This document shows, in pieces, positions 1 through 6,772 of a stretch of 32,196 nucleotides of DNA (its first letter is position 1; each line of letters begins with the position of its first letter). This stretch comes from Rhodobacterales bacterium CG15_BIG_FIL_POST_REV_8_21_14_020_59_13 (lineage in GTDB: Bacteria; Pseudomonadota; Alphaproteobacteria; Caulobacterales; Maricaulaceae), in the NCBI GenBank assembly GCA_002783385.1, contig PFFX01000155.1:1-32196 (forward strand), in the 5' to 3' direction. The translations under genes were made by a program, and so were the position numbers. The notes below the pieces were generated by a model. That model did not search any database, was not told the DNA's origin, and was given only the letters and a program-made list of their open reading frames with translations.

Positions 1-39
1 TTGCCTTGCGTGGCTGGGGTGGCGCTGCTAATCGCGCGC

Positions 40-68
40 CTCCCACCGACGGTTCGACCGTTCGGGAG
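40..68 (+). other. Hairpin upstream of tRNA-Gly
   Basis: CTCCC (40-44) can pair with GGGAG (64-68), and inside this the perfect repeat ACGGT (49-53) and ACCGT (57-61) closes a TCG loop. No T-run follows, so it is not a classic terminator. It lies just upstream of the tRNA and may belong to the upstream transcript or help tRNA processing; its role is unknown. The first 77 bases show no recognisable gene. Confidence 0.35.
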
Positions 69-77
69 CGTCAGTGA

Positions 78-152
78 GCGGGCGTAGCTCAGGGGTAGAG
101 CACAACCTTGCCAAGGTTGGGGTCGGGCGTTCGAATCGCCTCGCCCGCTCCA
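78..152 (+). tRNA. tRNA-Gly (anticodon GCC)
   Basis: The cloverleaf folds by eye. The acceptor stem GCGGGCG (78-84) pairs with CGCCCGC (142-148), followed by the discriminator T and an encoded CCA (150-152). The anticodon stem CAACC (103-107) pairs with GGTTG (115-119) around the loop TTGCCAA, giving anticodon GCC (110-112), which reads GGC and GGT glycine codons. The T arm has the TTCGAAT loop (130-136). It is 75 nt long. The conjugative element begins just downstream, so the 3' half of this gene is the likely attachment core, as for many tyrosine-integrase elements. A short T-run follows the CCA. Confidence 0.97.
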
Positions 153-202
153 TTTTTCCTTCATATTTTCAAGTGCGTATAGCCGGTAGGCGCCAATCAA
201 GG

Positions 203-251
203 GCGCTTACACGGCTCATTGCGCTTGTTGTTGTAAGCAAAATGTAAGCGC
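203..251. repeat. TGTAAGC repeat cluster, possible att-arm sites
   Basis: GCGCTTACA (203-211) and TGTAAGCGC (243-251) form a perfect 9-bp inverted repeat. A third copy, TGTAAGC, lies at 232-238, in the same direction as the one at 243-249 and offset by 11 bp, about one helical turn. Short repeats in this position, about 50-100 bp from a tRNA attachment core, resemble arm-type integrase or excisionase binding sites. They could instead be operators for the neighbouring LysR gene. The rest of the 153-356 stretch holds no gene I can support. Confidence 0.4.
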
Positions 252-356
252 GACGGCTTGTGCCGGGTGTGCGGTGAATTGACTCAGCCCCGGTTATTGG
301 CATGACGTATGCAGCACCGACAACAGAGCATTCGTTCAAATTATGGGGCCACAACA

Positions 357-389
357 ATGACTAAGGGCAAGGTGGGGCGAAGTCTTTGA
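357..389 (+). CDS. Possible 10-codon leader ORF overlapping the lysR start
   Basis: An ATG at 357 opens a 10-codon frame (MTKGKVGRSL) whose TGA stop (387-389) overlaps the TTG start of the LysR gene (386-388). It spans the ribosome binding region of lysR. If translated, it could couple or tune translation of the regulator. There is no strong Shine-Dalgarno in front of it (the upstream bases are CACAACA), so it may be chance. This is a low-confidence call. Confidence 0.2.
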   Translation: MTKGKVGRSL

Positions 390-1294
390 CCATCGACCTT
401 CGCCAGCTTCGCTTCGCTGTTACTGCAGCAGACACGGCCAGCTTCCTGCGCGCGGCCAAGCAGCTTAATGTCAAACAATCGACCCTCAGCAAGAAGGTAT
501 CCGCGCTCGAGCATCGCCTCGGTATCACTCTATTTGAGCGCTCGACCAGAGGCGTTGTCCCGACAGAGACTGGCAAGGCCTTCCTCGAGGTCGCGCGGCG
601 GATCGTCACCGATGCCGACAATCTGCTGACGACGGCGAAGGCCGTGAGATACGGGGAGGTCGGGCGCCTGATGGTCGGCTTTTCCGGCTCTCTCAGTACC
701 GGCAATCTGCGCCTTTTGCTTGGCGATGTGCTCGAACGCTTTCCCGATGTGCAACTTGATGCGCTCGAAGCCAGTCCCGAACGCATGCTATCAGGGCTGC
801 AAACCCGCATCGTCGACATCGCCATCCATGCCAGCCAGATGGAGGAACCCGGAGTCACCAAGCGCTGGCTGTGGTCCGAACGACTGATGGTCGTCTTGCC
901 CAAGGAAGATCGCCTAACCGAGAATGAAAACTTGCTCTGGACCGATTTGCGCAAAGAAGTGTTTGTGATGCCGCGCGACCGTAGCGGGCCCAGAATCTCC
1001 GAAGTGATCCGCCAGCGGCTTGGCAGCCATGGCTTCAAGGCCAACATCATCACCCAGGAAACGAGCGCAGAGACCATCGCCGCTATGGTGCCGTTCGGGA
1101 AGTTCATCACCGTGGTCCCCGAAAGCGCGACCGGCGCTGTCCGGCCCGATGTCCTGTTCCGCGAGATAACCGACCCAAGCGGTGCTGCGCATCTCGATTT
1201 TGCAGCCTGGTGGCGCGAGGACAACGATAATCCCGCACTCGCCCGCTTCTTCAAGCTGCTCGATGAACGCTATCCGCTAACCGGCGCTGGCTGA
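386..1294 (+). CDS. LysR-family transcriptional regulator
   Basis: This 302-residue protein has the LysR form. An N-terminal winged helix-turn-helix spans roughly residues 1-60, with the family pattern of ASF-like, LNVKQSTLSKKVSALE and LGITLFERSTRG segments, followed by a substrate-binding-like effector domain (about 90-295). The length is normal for the family. The start is a TTG preceded by a purine-rich AAGGTGGGGCGAAG stretch, and the alternative upstream ATG is closed by a stop. It lies between the tRNA attachment site and the trb operon and converges on the DUF2274 gene, overlapping it by 25 bp. A regulator here probably controls transfer or element genes, but its target and effector are inferred only from position. 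Confidence 0.92.
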   Translation: MTIDLRQLRFAVTAADTASFLRAAKQLNVKQSTLSKKVSALEHRLGITLFERSTRGVVPTETGKAFLEVARRIVTDADNLLTTAKAVRYGEVGRLMVGFSGSLSTGNLRLLLGDVLERFPDVQLDALEASPERMLSGLQTRIVDIAIHASQMEEPGVTKRWLWSERLMVVLPKEDRLTENENLLWTDLRKEVFVMPRDRSGPRISEVIRQRLGSHGFKANIITQETSAETIAAMVPFGKFITVVPESATGAVRPDVLFREITDPSGAAHLDFAAWWREDNDNPALARFFKLLDERYPLTGAG

Positions 1295-1509
1295 ATGTTC
1301 CGCCGCGCTTTCGCGAACTCGCGATCGGTCGCCATAAACCGCTCCAGCATCGGGGCGACCAACTGCTCGGGTGTTGGTGCACCTAGCTCCTCTCCGCCAT
1401 TCAGGACGGTGCCATAGGTTACCAGATCGCAGTGCAACCGGGCGGGGATCTCGATGGTGAGCTTGACCGGCTTCTCGTCGGTGATGTCGGAAAGCTTGAG
1501 CCTGGTCAC
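1270..1509 (-). CDS. DUF2274 domain protein
   Basis: This small 79-residue protein matches my memory of the DUF2274 family, which sits directly after trbI in alphaproteobacterial conjugative elements. The opening residues MTRLKLSDI and the PVKLTIEIPA segment suggest a ribbon-helix-helix-like fold, with a conserved PEQLVAPMLERFM helix. Its ATG overlaps the trbI stop (ATGA), so the two are translationally coupled and it is the last gene of the trb operon. Its 3' end overlaps the end of the convergent LysR gene by 25 bp. No biochemical role is established; a regulatory or accessory role in transfer is a guess. Confidence 0.85.
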   Translation of the reverse strand: MTRLKLSDITDEKPVKLTIEIPARLHCDLVTYGTVLNGGEELGAPTPEQLVAPMLERFMATDREFAKARRNIQPAPVSG

Positions 1510-2678
1510 GATGCACTTTCCAGTACGATATCACGGGTGACCAGCACCCGCACTGGATAGCCCGGCCGTATAGTCAGCGTCGGGCGGATATTGAGCTCGC
1601 GCGAGACGATCTGTTCGCCTGTGCGGTTGACGCTGTCCTGACTGCCGCGCCGCAGCGCCCGCGCCAAATCACTGTCACTGCCGGAACCAAGGTCGCTACC
1701 GACGCCCAGCAAGGTCGAGACCAGCGCGGCCTTGAGCACGCCGCCCCAGTGATAGTCGACCCCGTCTTCGAGGCCGGCATAGCCGGATGGGTCTGCCGCA
1801 GGCTGGCGCTCCAGTACGATCGAACGACCATCCGGTAGGATAAGCCGGTTCCACGCCAGCAGCACGCGCCGCTGGCCAAAGCCGACATCGGATTCGTACT
1901 CGCCGATCAGGCGCGCGCCTTGCGGGATCAGCAAGCGGCGTCCGGTCAGGCTGTCATAGACATTTTCAGTGACCTGCGCGGTCACAAGGCCGGGCTGGTC
2001 GGAGCGGATACCGGTAATGAGTGCGGCGGGGATGACTGAACCGGCTTGCAACAAGGCTCCCGTTGGTGCGGCATCGAGCCGCTGCAATGAAACCGTGCGG
2101 CGCTCAGCGGGTCGATCAAGAAAAGCAGGCTGTGCGGCAGAAACCGAAGCCTGAGCTGGTGCAGGCACTGGCGCGGAAGGAGACAGCGCCTGCGCCAGAC
2201 TGGCCGCGGACGTTCCGCCGCCAAAAAACAGGCGGCTACCGCGTGCGGCTTCGCGTTCCTGTTCGATCCGCTGACGCGCCGCTTCCTCTGGGCTGATGCC
2301 CTGCGGCGGCGGCGGGGGCGGTTGTGCACCCACAGGCGGCAAGGCTGCGACAGCCCCGCGCTCTTGCGCATCAAGTATCGGTTTGCCGAGATCGCCGGGA
2401 AGCGGCGGTCCAAGCCTTGGCACCTGCGAATAATCCCTCGGGGCCGAGGCCAGACCGTCGGCCACCGCGACACCATCGGTGTTGAACAGTTCCTCCTCGC
2501 TCCCTTGCGAGGCAGGCTGCAGCGCATAGAGCAAAGCTGCGCCCACCAGCGATAGTCCGACGGCGCTGGCGATACCAATTGCCTTTCGCGACAGCCGCAC
2601 GACGCGCGGGCCCTCGCCGCGCAGGCTGGTGATGGATTCGGCGTCGACGGGGCGTTCGGGAGCAGGCTCGCTGTTCAT
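1506..2678 (-). CDS. trbI: Conjugal transfer protein TrbI (VirB10 family)
   Basis: TrbI is the VirB10-type protein that spans the inner membrane and periplasm and helps form the outer-membrane core of the mating channel. The 390-residue product has a short cytoplasmic tail, one membrane segment at about residues 33-54, a proline-rich linker (a run of six prolines near residue 125) and a C-terminal VirB10 beta-barrel domain (about 190-385) with the family-like RLLIPQGARLIGEY segment. The ATG at 2678 overlaps the trbG stop as TGATG; a GTG one codon earlier is also possible. It is coupled downstream to DUF2274. The length is usual for TrbI of these elements. Confidence 0.95.
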   Translation of the reverse strand: MNSEPAPERPVDAESITSLRGEGPRVVRLSRKAIGIASAVGLSLVGAALLYALQPASQGSEEELFNTDGVAVADGLASAPRDYSQVPRLGPPLPGDLGKPILDAQERGAVAALPPVGAQPPPPPPQGISPEEAARQRIEQEREAARGSRLFFGGGTSAASLAQALSPSAPVPAPAQASVSAAQPAFLDRPAERRTVSLQRLDAAPTGALLQAGSVIPAALITGIRSDQPGLVTAQVTENVYDSLTGRRLLIPQGARLIGEYESDVGFGQRRVLLAWNRLILPDGRSIVLERQPAADPSGYAGLEDGVDYHWGGVLKAALVSTLLGVGSDLGSGSDSDLARALRRGSQDSVNRTGEQIVSRELNIRPTLTIRPGYPVRVLVTRDIVLESAS

Positions 2679-3670
2679 CACTCGCTCCGGGCGCGGTTGG
2701 TGATCTTGACGCGTACCTGCCTGCGCCCTGCGCCAAGACGCAATTCGGCCTTATGGAACAGCCGGTCGACGATCAAATAGCGCCCGTTCACCCGGTAATT
2801 GACCAGTTCGGCCTCGCCCTCCTCGCCAATGACAAAGAAGGGCGGCATTTCGCCTTGGGCAATATCGGGCGGGAACTCCACGAGCGTGCGCTGACCATCA
2901 TCGAAAACGCGCAGCGGCCGCCAATCGGGTTTGTCGCCCGATATCCGGTAATCAAAATTGAGGTTTTCGATCGTGAACCCATCCGCAATCGGCGCCGTGC
3001 GCACGGCTTCGGCTTCTGCCCGTCGCAATGCGATCAGCTCGTCTTCGGGATAGAACCAGCTGACCGAGGCCATGTAGACGCGGGCATTGGCGCGCAGTTC
3101 GACGTGATAGGTGCGCCGGTCGGTGTTGATGACAAGGTTGGTGGTGATGTCAGCCCGGGTCGGCTTGACGAGGATATGCACCCGCTGTGTGGAGCCCGAT
3201 CCGCTGAGCGTATCGCCGATCATCCAGCGTACCGTATCGCCTGCCGCAACCGGGCCGGGGCCGACCAGCTGCTCGCCTTCTTGCAGCGCGATATCGGTCA
3301 CTTGCCCTGGCTTGGCATAAATCTGGAACAGCGCTCCTTCGCTAAAGGCATAGCGCTGGATCGCATTCTGGAAACCTGCATCCTCGGGCTGGATACGGGC
3401 AGCATCATTTGCCGCTCCCACTTGCGTCTCGGGGTCAGACGGGCGGGAGCGGCGCGCGGCAGTGGGGGAGGCCTGCCGCGAAAGGAGGTGGATGTCATCG
3501 GGTGTCTGGATCGCCGTGAGCGGGCGCATTTTCACCAGCGCTGCCAAGGCTAACTGCATGGCCGCAGCCGAGGGGGCCGGGGTCGCCGAGGCCGGGACGG
3601 CCAGCGCCAGCGAGGTCGCGGCAAGCAGGCTGACGAAAACTTTGCGGAAGACAATATGTGAGCGGGACAT
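2678..3670 (-). CDS. trbG: Conjugal transfer protein TrbG (VirB9 family)
   Basis: TrbG is the VirB9-like periplasmic and outer-membrane component that binds TrbI in the channel core. The 330-residue protein begins with a clear signal peptide (basic start, hydrophobic core, cleavage likely after ASA near residue 29). The C-terminal two thirds hold the VirB9/CagX domain, with the FSEGALFQIYAKPGQVTDI segment and a C-terminal stretch in which a disordered DDGQRTLVEFP segment is followed by beta strands. The start codon shares a base with the trbF stop, and the stop overlaps the trbI start, so translation is probably coupled along the operon. Confidence 0.95.
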   Translation of the reverse strand: MSRSHIVFRKVFVSLLAATSLALAVPASATPAPSAAAMQLALAALVKMRPLTAIQTPDDIHLLSRQASPTAARRSRPSDPETQVGAANDAARIQPEDAGFQNAIQRYAFSEGALFQIYAKPGQVTDIALQEGEQLVGPGPVAAGDTVRWMIGDTLSGSGSTQRVHILVKPTRADITTNLVINTDRRTYHVELRANARVYMASVSWFYPEDELIALRRAEAEAVRTAPIADGFTIENLNFDYRISGDKPDWRPLRVFDDGQRTLVEFPPDIAQGEMPPFFVIGEEGEAELVNYRVNGRYLIVDRLFHKAELRLGAGRRQVRVKITNRARSE

Positions 3671-4350
3671 CAGCCGAGCTCCTTTGACCAGTTGATGGAT
3701 GTGACGAAGATACCGAGTGGATTCTTGGTGAGCGCATCGGGATTATTGGGAGGCTGCACGGTGATGCCGAGGATCGCGGTCCAGCGGCTCGTCTCAGCGA
3801 GCGCGCCGTCGCGGTAGCGGCGCTCGACCCAGGCCACCCGGAAACTCCTTGGCGAAGCACGGATCACGCTGGTGACATCGACGGCCACCTGTTCGCGTCC
3901 AATCACGGAAAAGGGATCATTGGCGCGCGCATAGTCATTGAGCGCCAGCGCGCCCTTGTCGCTCGCAAAGTCATAGGCCCTGAGCCAGTTCTCGCGCACG
4001 ACGATTGCATCATCGGGAATGGCGCGGACATGTTCGATGAAGCGGGCAAGGTGGAAGGCGATCTGCGGATCGGTCGGCGCGAACTCCGCATTGGCAGGCG
4101 CGACGCTGCGCGCTTCGCCAAGCTTGTCGACCTCGACCACCCAGGGGACGATGGTGCCGCGCGCATTCTGCCAGATGAGACCGCCGGTCAGCGCCGCCGA
4201 CAGGCCGAGCGCGCCGAAAAAGGCATAGCGCCAGCTCCTTGCCTGCACGCGGGCCGAGCCGATGCGCTCGTCCCAGACCTGTGCCGCGCGCTGATAGGGC
4301 GTCTCGGGTTGCGGTGTCTTGCCGTACCGGATCGAGGGGCGTTTGAACAT
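3670..4350 (-). CDS. trbF: Conjugal transfer protein TrbF (VirB8 family)
   Basis: TrbF is the VirB8-like bitopic inner-membrane protein that nucleates assembly of the type IV secretion channel. The 226-residue product has a cytoplasmic N-terminus with the family-like TPYQRAAQVWDERIGSAR-type stretch, one membrane helix at about residues 42-62, and a periplasmic NTF2-like domain ending in the EVDKLG, WVERRYRDG and NPLGIFV segments typical of VirB8/TrbF. It starts 6 bp after the trbL stop and abuts trbG. The length is normal. Confidence 0.95.
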   Translation of the reverse strand: MFKRPSIRYGKTPQPETPYQRAAQVWDERIGSARVQARSWRYAFFGALGLSAALTGGLIWQNARGTIVPWVVEVDKLGEARSVAPANAEFAPTDPQIAFHLARFIEHVRAIPDDAIVVRENWLRAYDFASDKGALALNDYARANDPFSVIGREQVAVDVTSVIRASPRSFRVAWVERRYRDGALAETSRWTAILGITVQPPNNPDALTKNPLGIFVTSINWSKELG

Positions 4351-4356
4351 GAGAGG

Positions 4357-5670
4357 TCAGTCCTTCTCTTTGGTGTCGATCGAGGAGCCTGCGCCGTGGC
4401 CGTCACCGGAGCGCACAGTGTGCGCGGCGAGCGAGGCCGAGTGGCCGAGGCTCTGGCGCTGCTTCATGGATTTGGCCCAGGCGGGCGGGCCGTTTTCGGG
4501 TGCTGGACCGGAGGGCGTGGTGCCTGGTGCAGGCACAATGCGGCCGCCCATATTGCCGACCGACGCCCGTGCACCCTCGCGGAAATTGCTCTTGGCGCTA
4601 TCTGCCGCTTTGCGCAGTGGCGACATGGCTGCGCCTCCTGCGGCGCGGCCGACACCGGCCATACCGCCTGCGACGGCCGCACCGCCGCTCTTGCCAGCGG
4701 AACCGGTGGCATAGGCCATGGTTGCTCCGCCTGCGGCGCGCGATGTGCCTTGCGCGGCCGACGAGGCGGCGCTCGCCACCGCCCCGCCAGCCAGCTTGGC
4801 TCCAGCGACACCGCCCACCGCCGCGCCGCCCGCCAGCAGGGCGGTGCCTGCTGCTGCGCCAGCGCCCAATTGCGGCCCGCCTGCGACGATGCCGTTAGCG
4901 ATGCCGGGGCCAAAGATGCCCAGACCGAGAAGCGTGAGGCTTGCAAGCACGATGGCAAGCGCATCCTCGATGGTCGGCTCGCCGGGGATCGCGCTGGTGA
5001 ATTCAGCAAAGAGCGTCGAGCCGATGCCGATGATCACCGCGAGCACCAGCACCTTGATGCCCGAAGACACGACATTGCCGAGCACACGCTCGGCTAGGAA
5101 GGCGGTCTTGCCGAACAGACCGAAGGGGATGAGGATAAAGCCAGCGAGCGTGGTCAGCTTGAACTCGATCAGCGTGACGAAGAGCTGGATCGAGAGGATG
5201 AAGAAGGCGATGATCACCACCGCCCAGGCGAGCAGCAGGATGATGATCTGCAGGAAATTCTCGAAGAAACCGACATAGCCCATCAGATCGGCGATGGATT
5301 CGATCAGCGGCCAGGCGGCATCGATCCCGACCTGGGCCACACGCCCGGGCTGTAACAGGTCGGCGGCACCCAGCCCCGAACCGCTGGCTTTGAGGCCTAG
5401 GCCTGCAAAGCTGTTGAAGATGATGTTGGCGAGCGCGCTCCAGTTACCGATGATATAGGCAAAGATGCCGACGAAGAGCGTCTTCTTGACGAGCCGGGCG
5501 ATGATGTCGTCATTCTCGCCCCAGCTCCAGAACAGGGCAGCCAGCGTCACATCGATCACGATCAGCGTGGTCGCGATGAAGGCGACCTCGCCAGAGAGCA
5601 GGCCAAAGCCGCTGTCGATATATTGGGAGAAGATCGCCAGAAAGCGATCGACGACGCCGGTGCCGCCCAT
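4357..5670 (-). CDS. trbL: Conjugal transfer protein TrbL (VirB6 family)
   Basis: TrbL is the polytopic VirB6-like inner-membrane protein of the DNA transfer channel. I place the start at the ATG at 5670, which follows a GAGG motif and begins one base after the trbK-alt stop; the open frame reaches further upstream but would overrun trbK-alt. The 437-residue product has about six hydrophobic segments in residues 20-265, then a long alanine- and glycine-rich, low-complexity tail (about 270-437), common in TrbL of these elements. That tail produces long spurious open frames on the opposite strand. Confidence 0.93.
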   Translation of the reverse strand: MGGTGVVDRFLAIFSQYIDSGFGLLSGEVAFIATTLIVIDVTLAALFWSWGENDDIIARLVKKTLFVGIFAYIIGNWSALANIIFNSFAGLGLKASGSGLGAADLLQPGRVAQVGIDAAWPLIESIADLMGYVGFFENFLQIIILLLAWAVVIIAFFILSIQLFVTLIEFKLTTLAGFILIPFGLFGKTAFLAERVLGNVVSSGIKVLVLAVIIGIGSTLFAEFTSAIPGEPTIEDALAIVLASLTLLGLGIFGPGIANGIVAGGPQLGAGAAAGTALLAGGAAVGGVAGAKLAGGAVASAASSAAQGTSRAAGGATMAYATGSAGKSGGAAVAGGMAGVGRAAGGAAMSPLRKAADSAKSNFREGARASVGNMGGRIVPAPGTTPSGPAPENGPPAWAKSMKQRQSLGHSASLAAHTVRSGDGHGAGSSIDTKEKD

Positions 5671-5671
5671 G

Positions 5672-6019
5672 TCAGTCCTCCCCTCGTTGGTCGCCAACCG
5701 GGGCTGACACCGGGAGGTGCGGCGCGTCCGGCGGCGGAGGATCGGCGAGCCCGGAATAGGCCTCTGGATGATCCACGCCCAGGAAGCGGCGGCGCTTTTC
5801 GGCCCAGGCCGCACGGCAATCGGGTGAGGACAGCGCCAGTTCGCCCATCTCTGCGCAGGCCTTGATCTGTAAGGGCAGCGGGTCGCCGTCGGGCACCCAT
5901 GCGATTGGCACGGGGCCCGCGCGCGGGGCAGGCTCCTCGCGCATCTGCACGAGCGTCATGGCAAAGGCGAGCCCGACGAAGACGGCGGCACCGATGCGCG
6001 CGAAGAGCTTGCTGTCCAT
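5672..6019 (-). CDS. Putative entry-exclusion protein TrbK-alt
   Basis: The 115-residue product has an N-terminal membrane or signal segment (about residues 6-24), a short region with two cysteines (C55 and C68) around KACAEMGE and PDCRAAW, and an acidic, proline-rich tail. Small proteins of this form, placed between trbJ and trbL, are annotated as TrbK-alt and thought to act in entry exclusion, by analogy with TrbK of RP4, which lies in the same place. Sequence similarity to RP4 TrbK itself is not evident, so the function rests on position. It starts 6 bp after trbJ and ends one base before trbL. Confidence 0.85.
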   Translation of the reverse strand: MDSKLFARIGAAVFVGLAFAMTLVQMREEPAPRAGPVPIAWVPDGDPLPLQIKACAEMGELALSSPDCRAAWAEKRRRFLGVDHPEAYSGLADPPPPDAPHLPVSAPVGDQRGED

Positions 6020-6025
6020 GGCCGA

Positions 6026-6772
6026 TTACTTCGACCCGCTGGGCAGGTAGCGCGGACGATTGGCCAGAAAACGCCGCAGCTGTTCGCGCGCCTGCGCCTT
6101 GGCCGCGGCGCGCTCTGCCGCATCGAGCGTTTGCGCCCGGCTCAGCGCCGCCAGCGTCGCGGTGAGATCGGCGAGTTGGCCTGCCTGCACCGCCAGCAGC
6201 TGGTTGCCCGCCTGCGCGGCCTGCAAGGCGCCGGTGGCCGACTGGCTGGCGCTGACCAGTTCATTCACCGCTGTGCGCGAGCCTTCGATATTGGCGACCG
6301 CGCCCGCCTGGACTTTCATGGCGTCCTCGAACCCGGCGACGCTGTTCTGCCAGCGTGCCTCTGCGCCATTGACCATCGCCTGCTGCGAGGCACCCAGCGG
6401 GATATTCTTGTATTGCGCATCGAAGGTGGTTTCGATTGCGCGCACATCATAGGCGATGCGCTGGGCTTGCTGCAGCAATTGCTGGGTCTGCCGGATCTGG
6501 TCCTGTAGGGGCTGGAGCACGGTAAGCGGCAGGCTCTGCAAATTGCGCGCCTCGTTGACGAGCGAGTTCGCCTGGTTCTGCAGCATGCGGATCTGATTGT
6601 TGATCTGCTCAAGCGTGCGCGCAGCGGTGAGCAGGTTCTGGGCATAGTTCGTCGGATCATAAACAATGCCGCCGAACTGCGCGTGTGCGGGCGCAGAAAC
6701 CAGAGCGCCGGTTCCAGCACAGGCAAGCGCGACACCGGTCAAAAGGCAGCGGAGGTATTTACGGGGGATCAT
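6026..6772 (-). CDS. trbJ: Conjugal transfer protein TrbJ (VirB5 family)
   Basis: TrbJ is the VirB5-like exported component thought to sit at the pilus tip or assist pilus assembly. The 248-residue protein has a signal peptide likely cut after AHA (residue 31), the family-like FGGIVYDPTNYAQN stretch just after it, and glutamine-rich coiled-coil helices (about 50-115 and 175-240). Its ATG overlaps the trbE stop (ATGA). Length and position between trbE and trbL match TrbJ. Confidence 0.94.
   Translation of the reverse strand: MIPRKYLRCLLTGVALACAGTGALVSAPAHAQFGGIVYDPTNYAQNLLTAARTLEQINNQIRMLQNQANSLVNEARNLQSLPLTVLQPLQDQIRQTQQLLQQAQRIAYDVRAIETTFDAQYKNIPLGASQQAMVNGAEARWQNSVAGFEDAMKVQAGAVANIEGSRTAVNELVSASQSATGALQAAQAGNQLLAVQAGQLADLTATLAALSRAQTLDAAERAAAKAQAREQLRRFLANRPRYLPSGSK

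Noticed and set aside
361-1254. A 297-residue minus-strand frame opposite the LysR gene
   Set aside because: Its composition is Arg/Ser-rich and has no domain; the + strand frame is a typical LysR protein.
2753-3553. A 266-residue open frame on the + strand opposite trbG
   Set aside because: It is antisense to trbG, which has a signal peptide and VirB9 segments and fits the operon. No family features are seen in the + frame.
4030-5097. A 355-residue open frame on the + strand opposite trbF and trbL
   Set aside because: It is a shadow of the low-complexity, GC-rich coding of trbL; the sequence is Ala/Arg/Cys-rich without a domain, and the minus-strand frame has clear trb homology.
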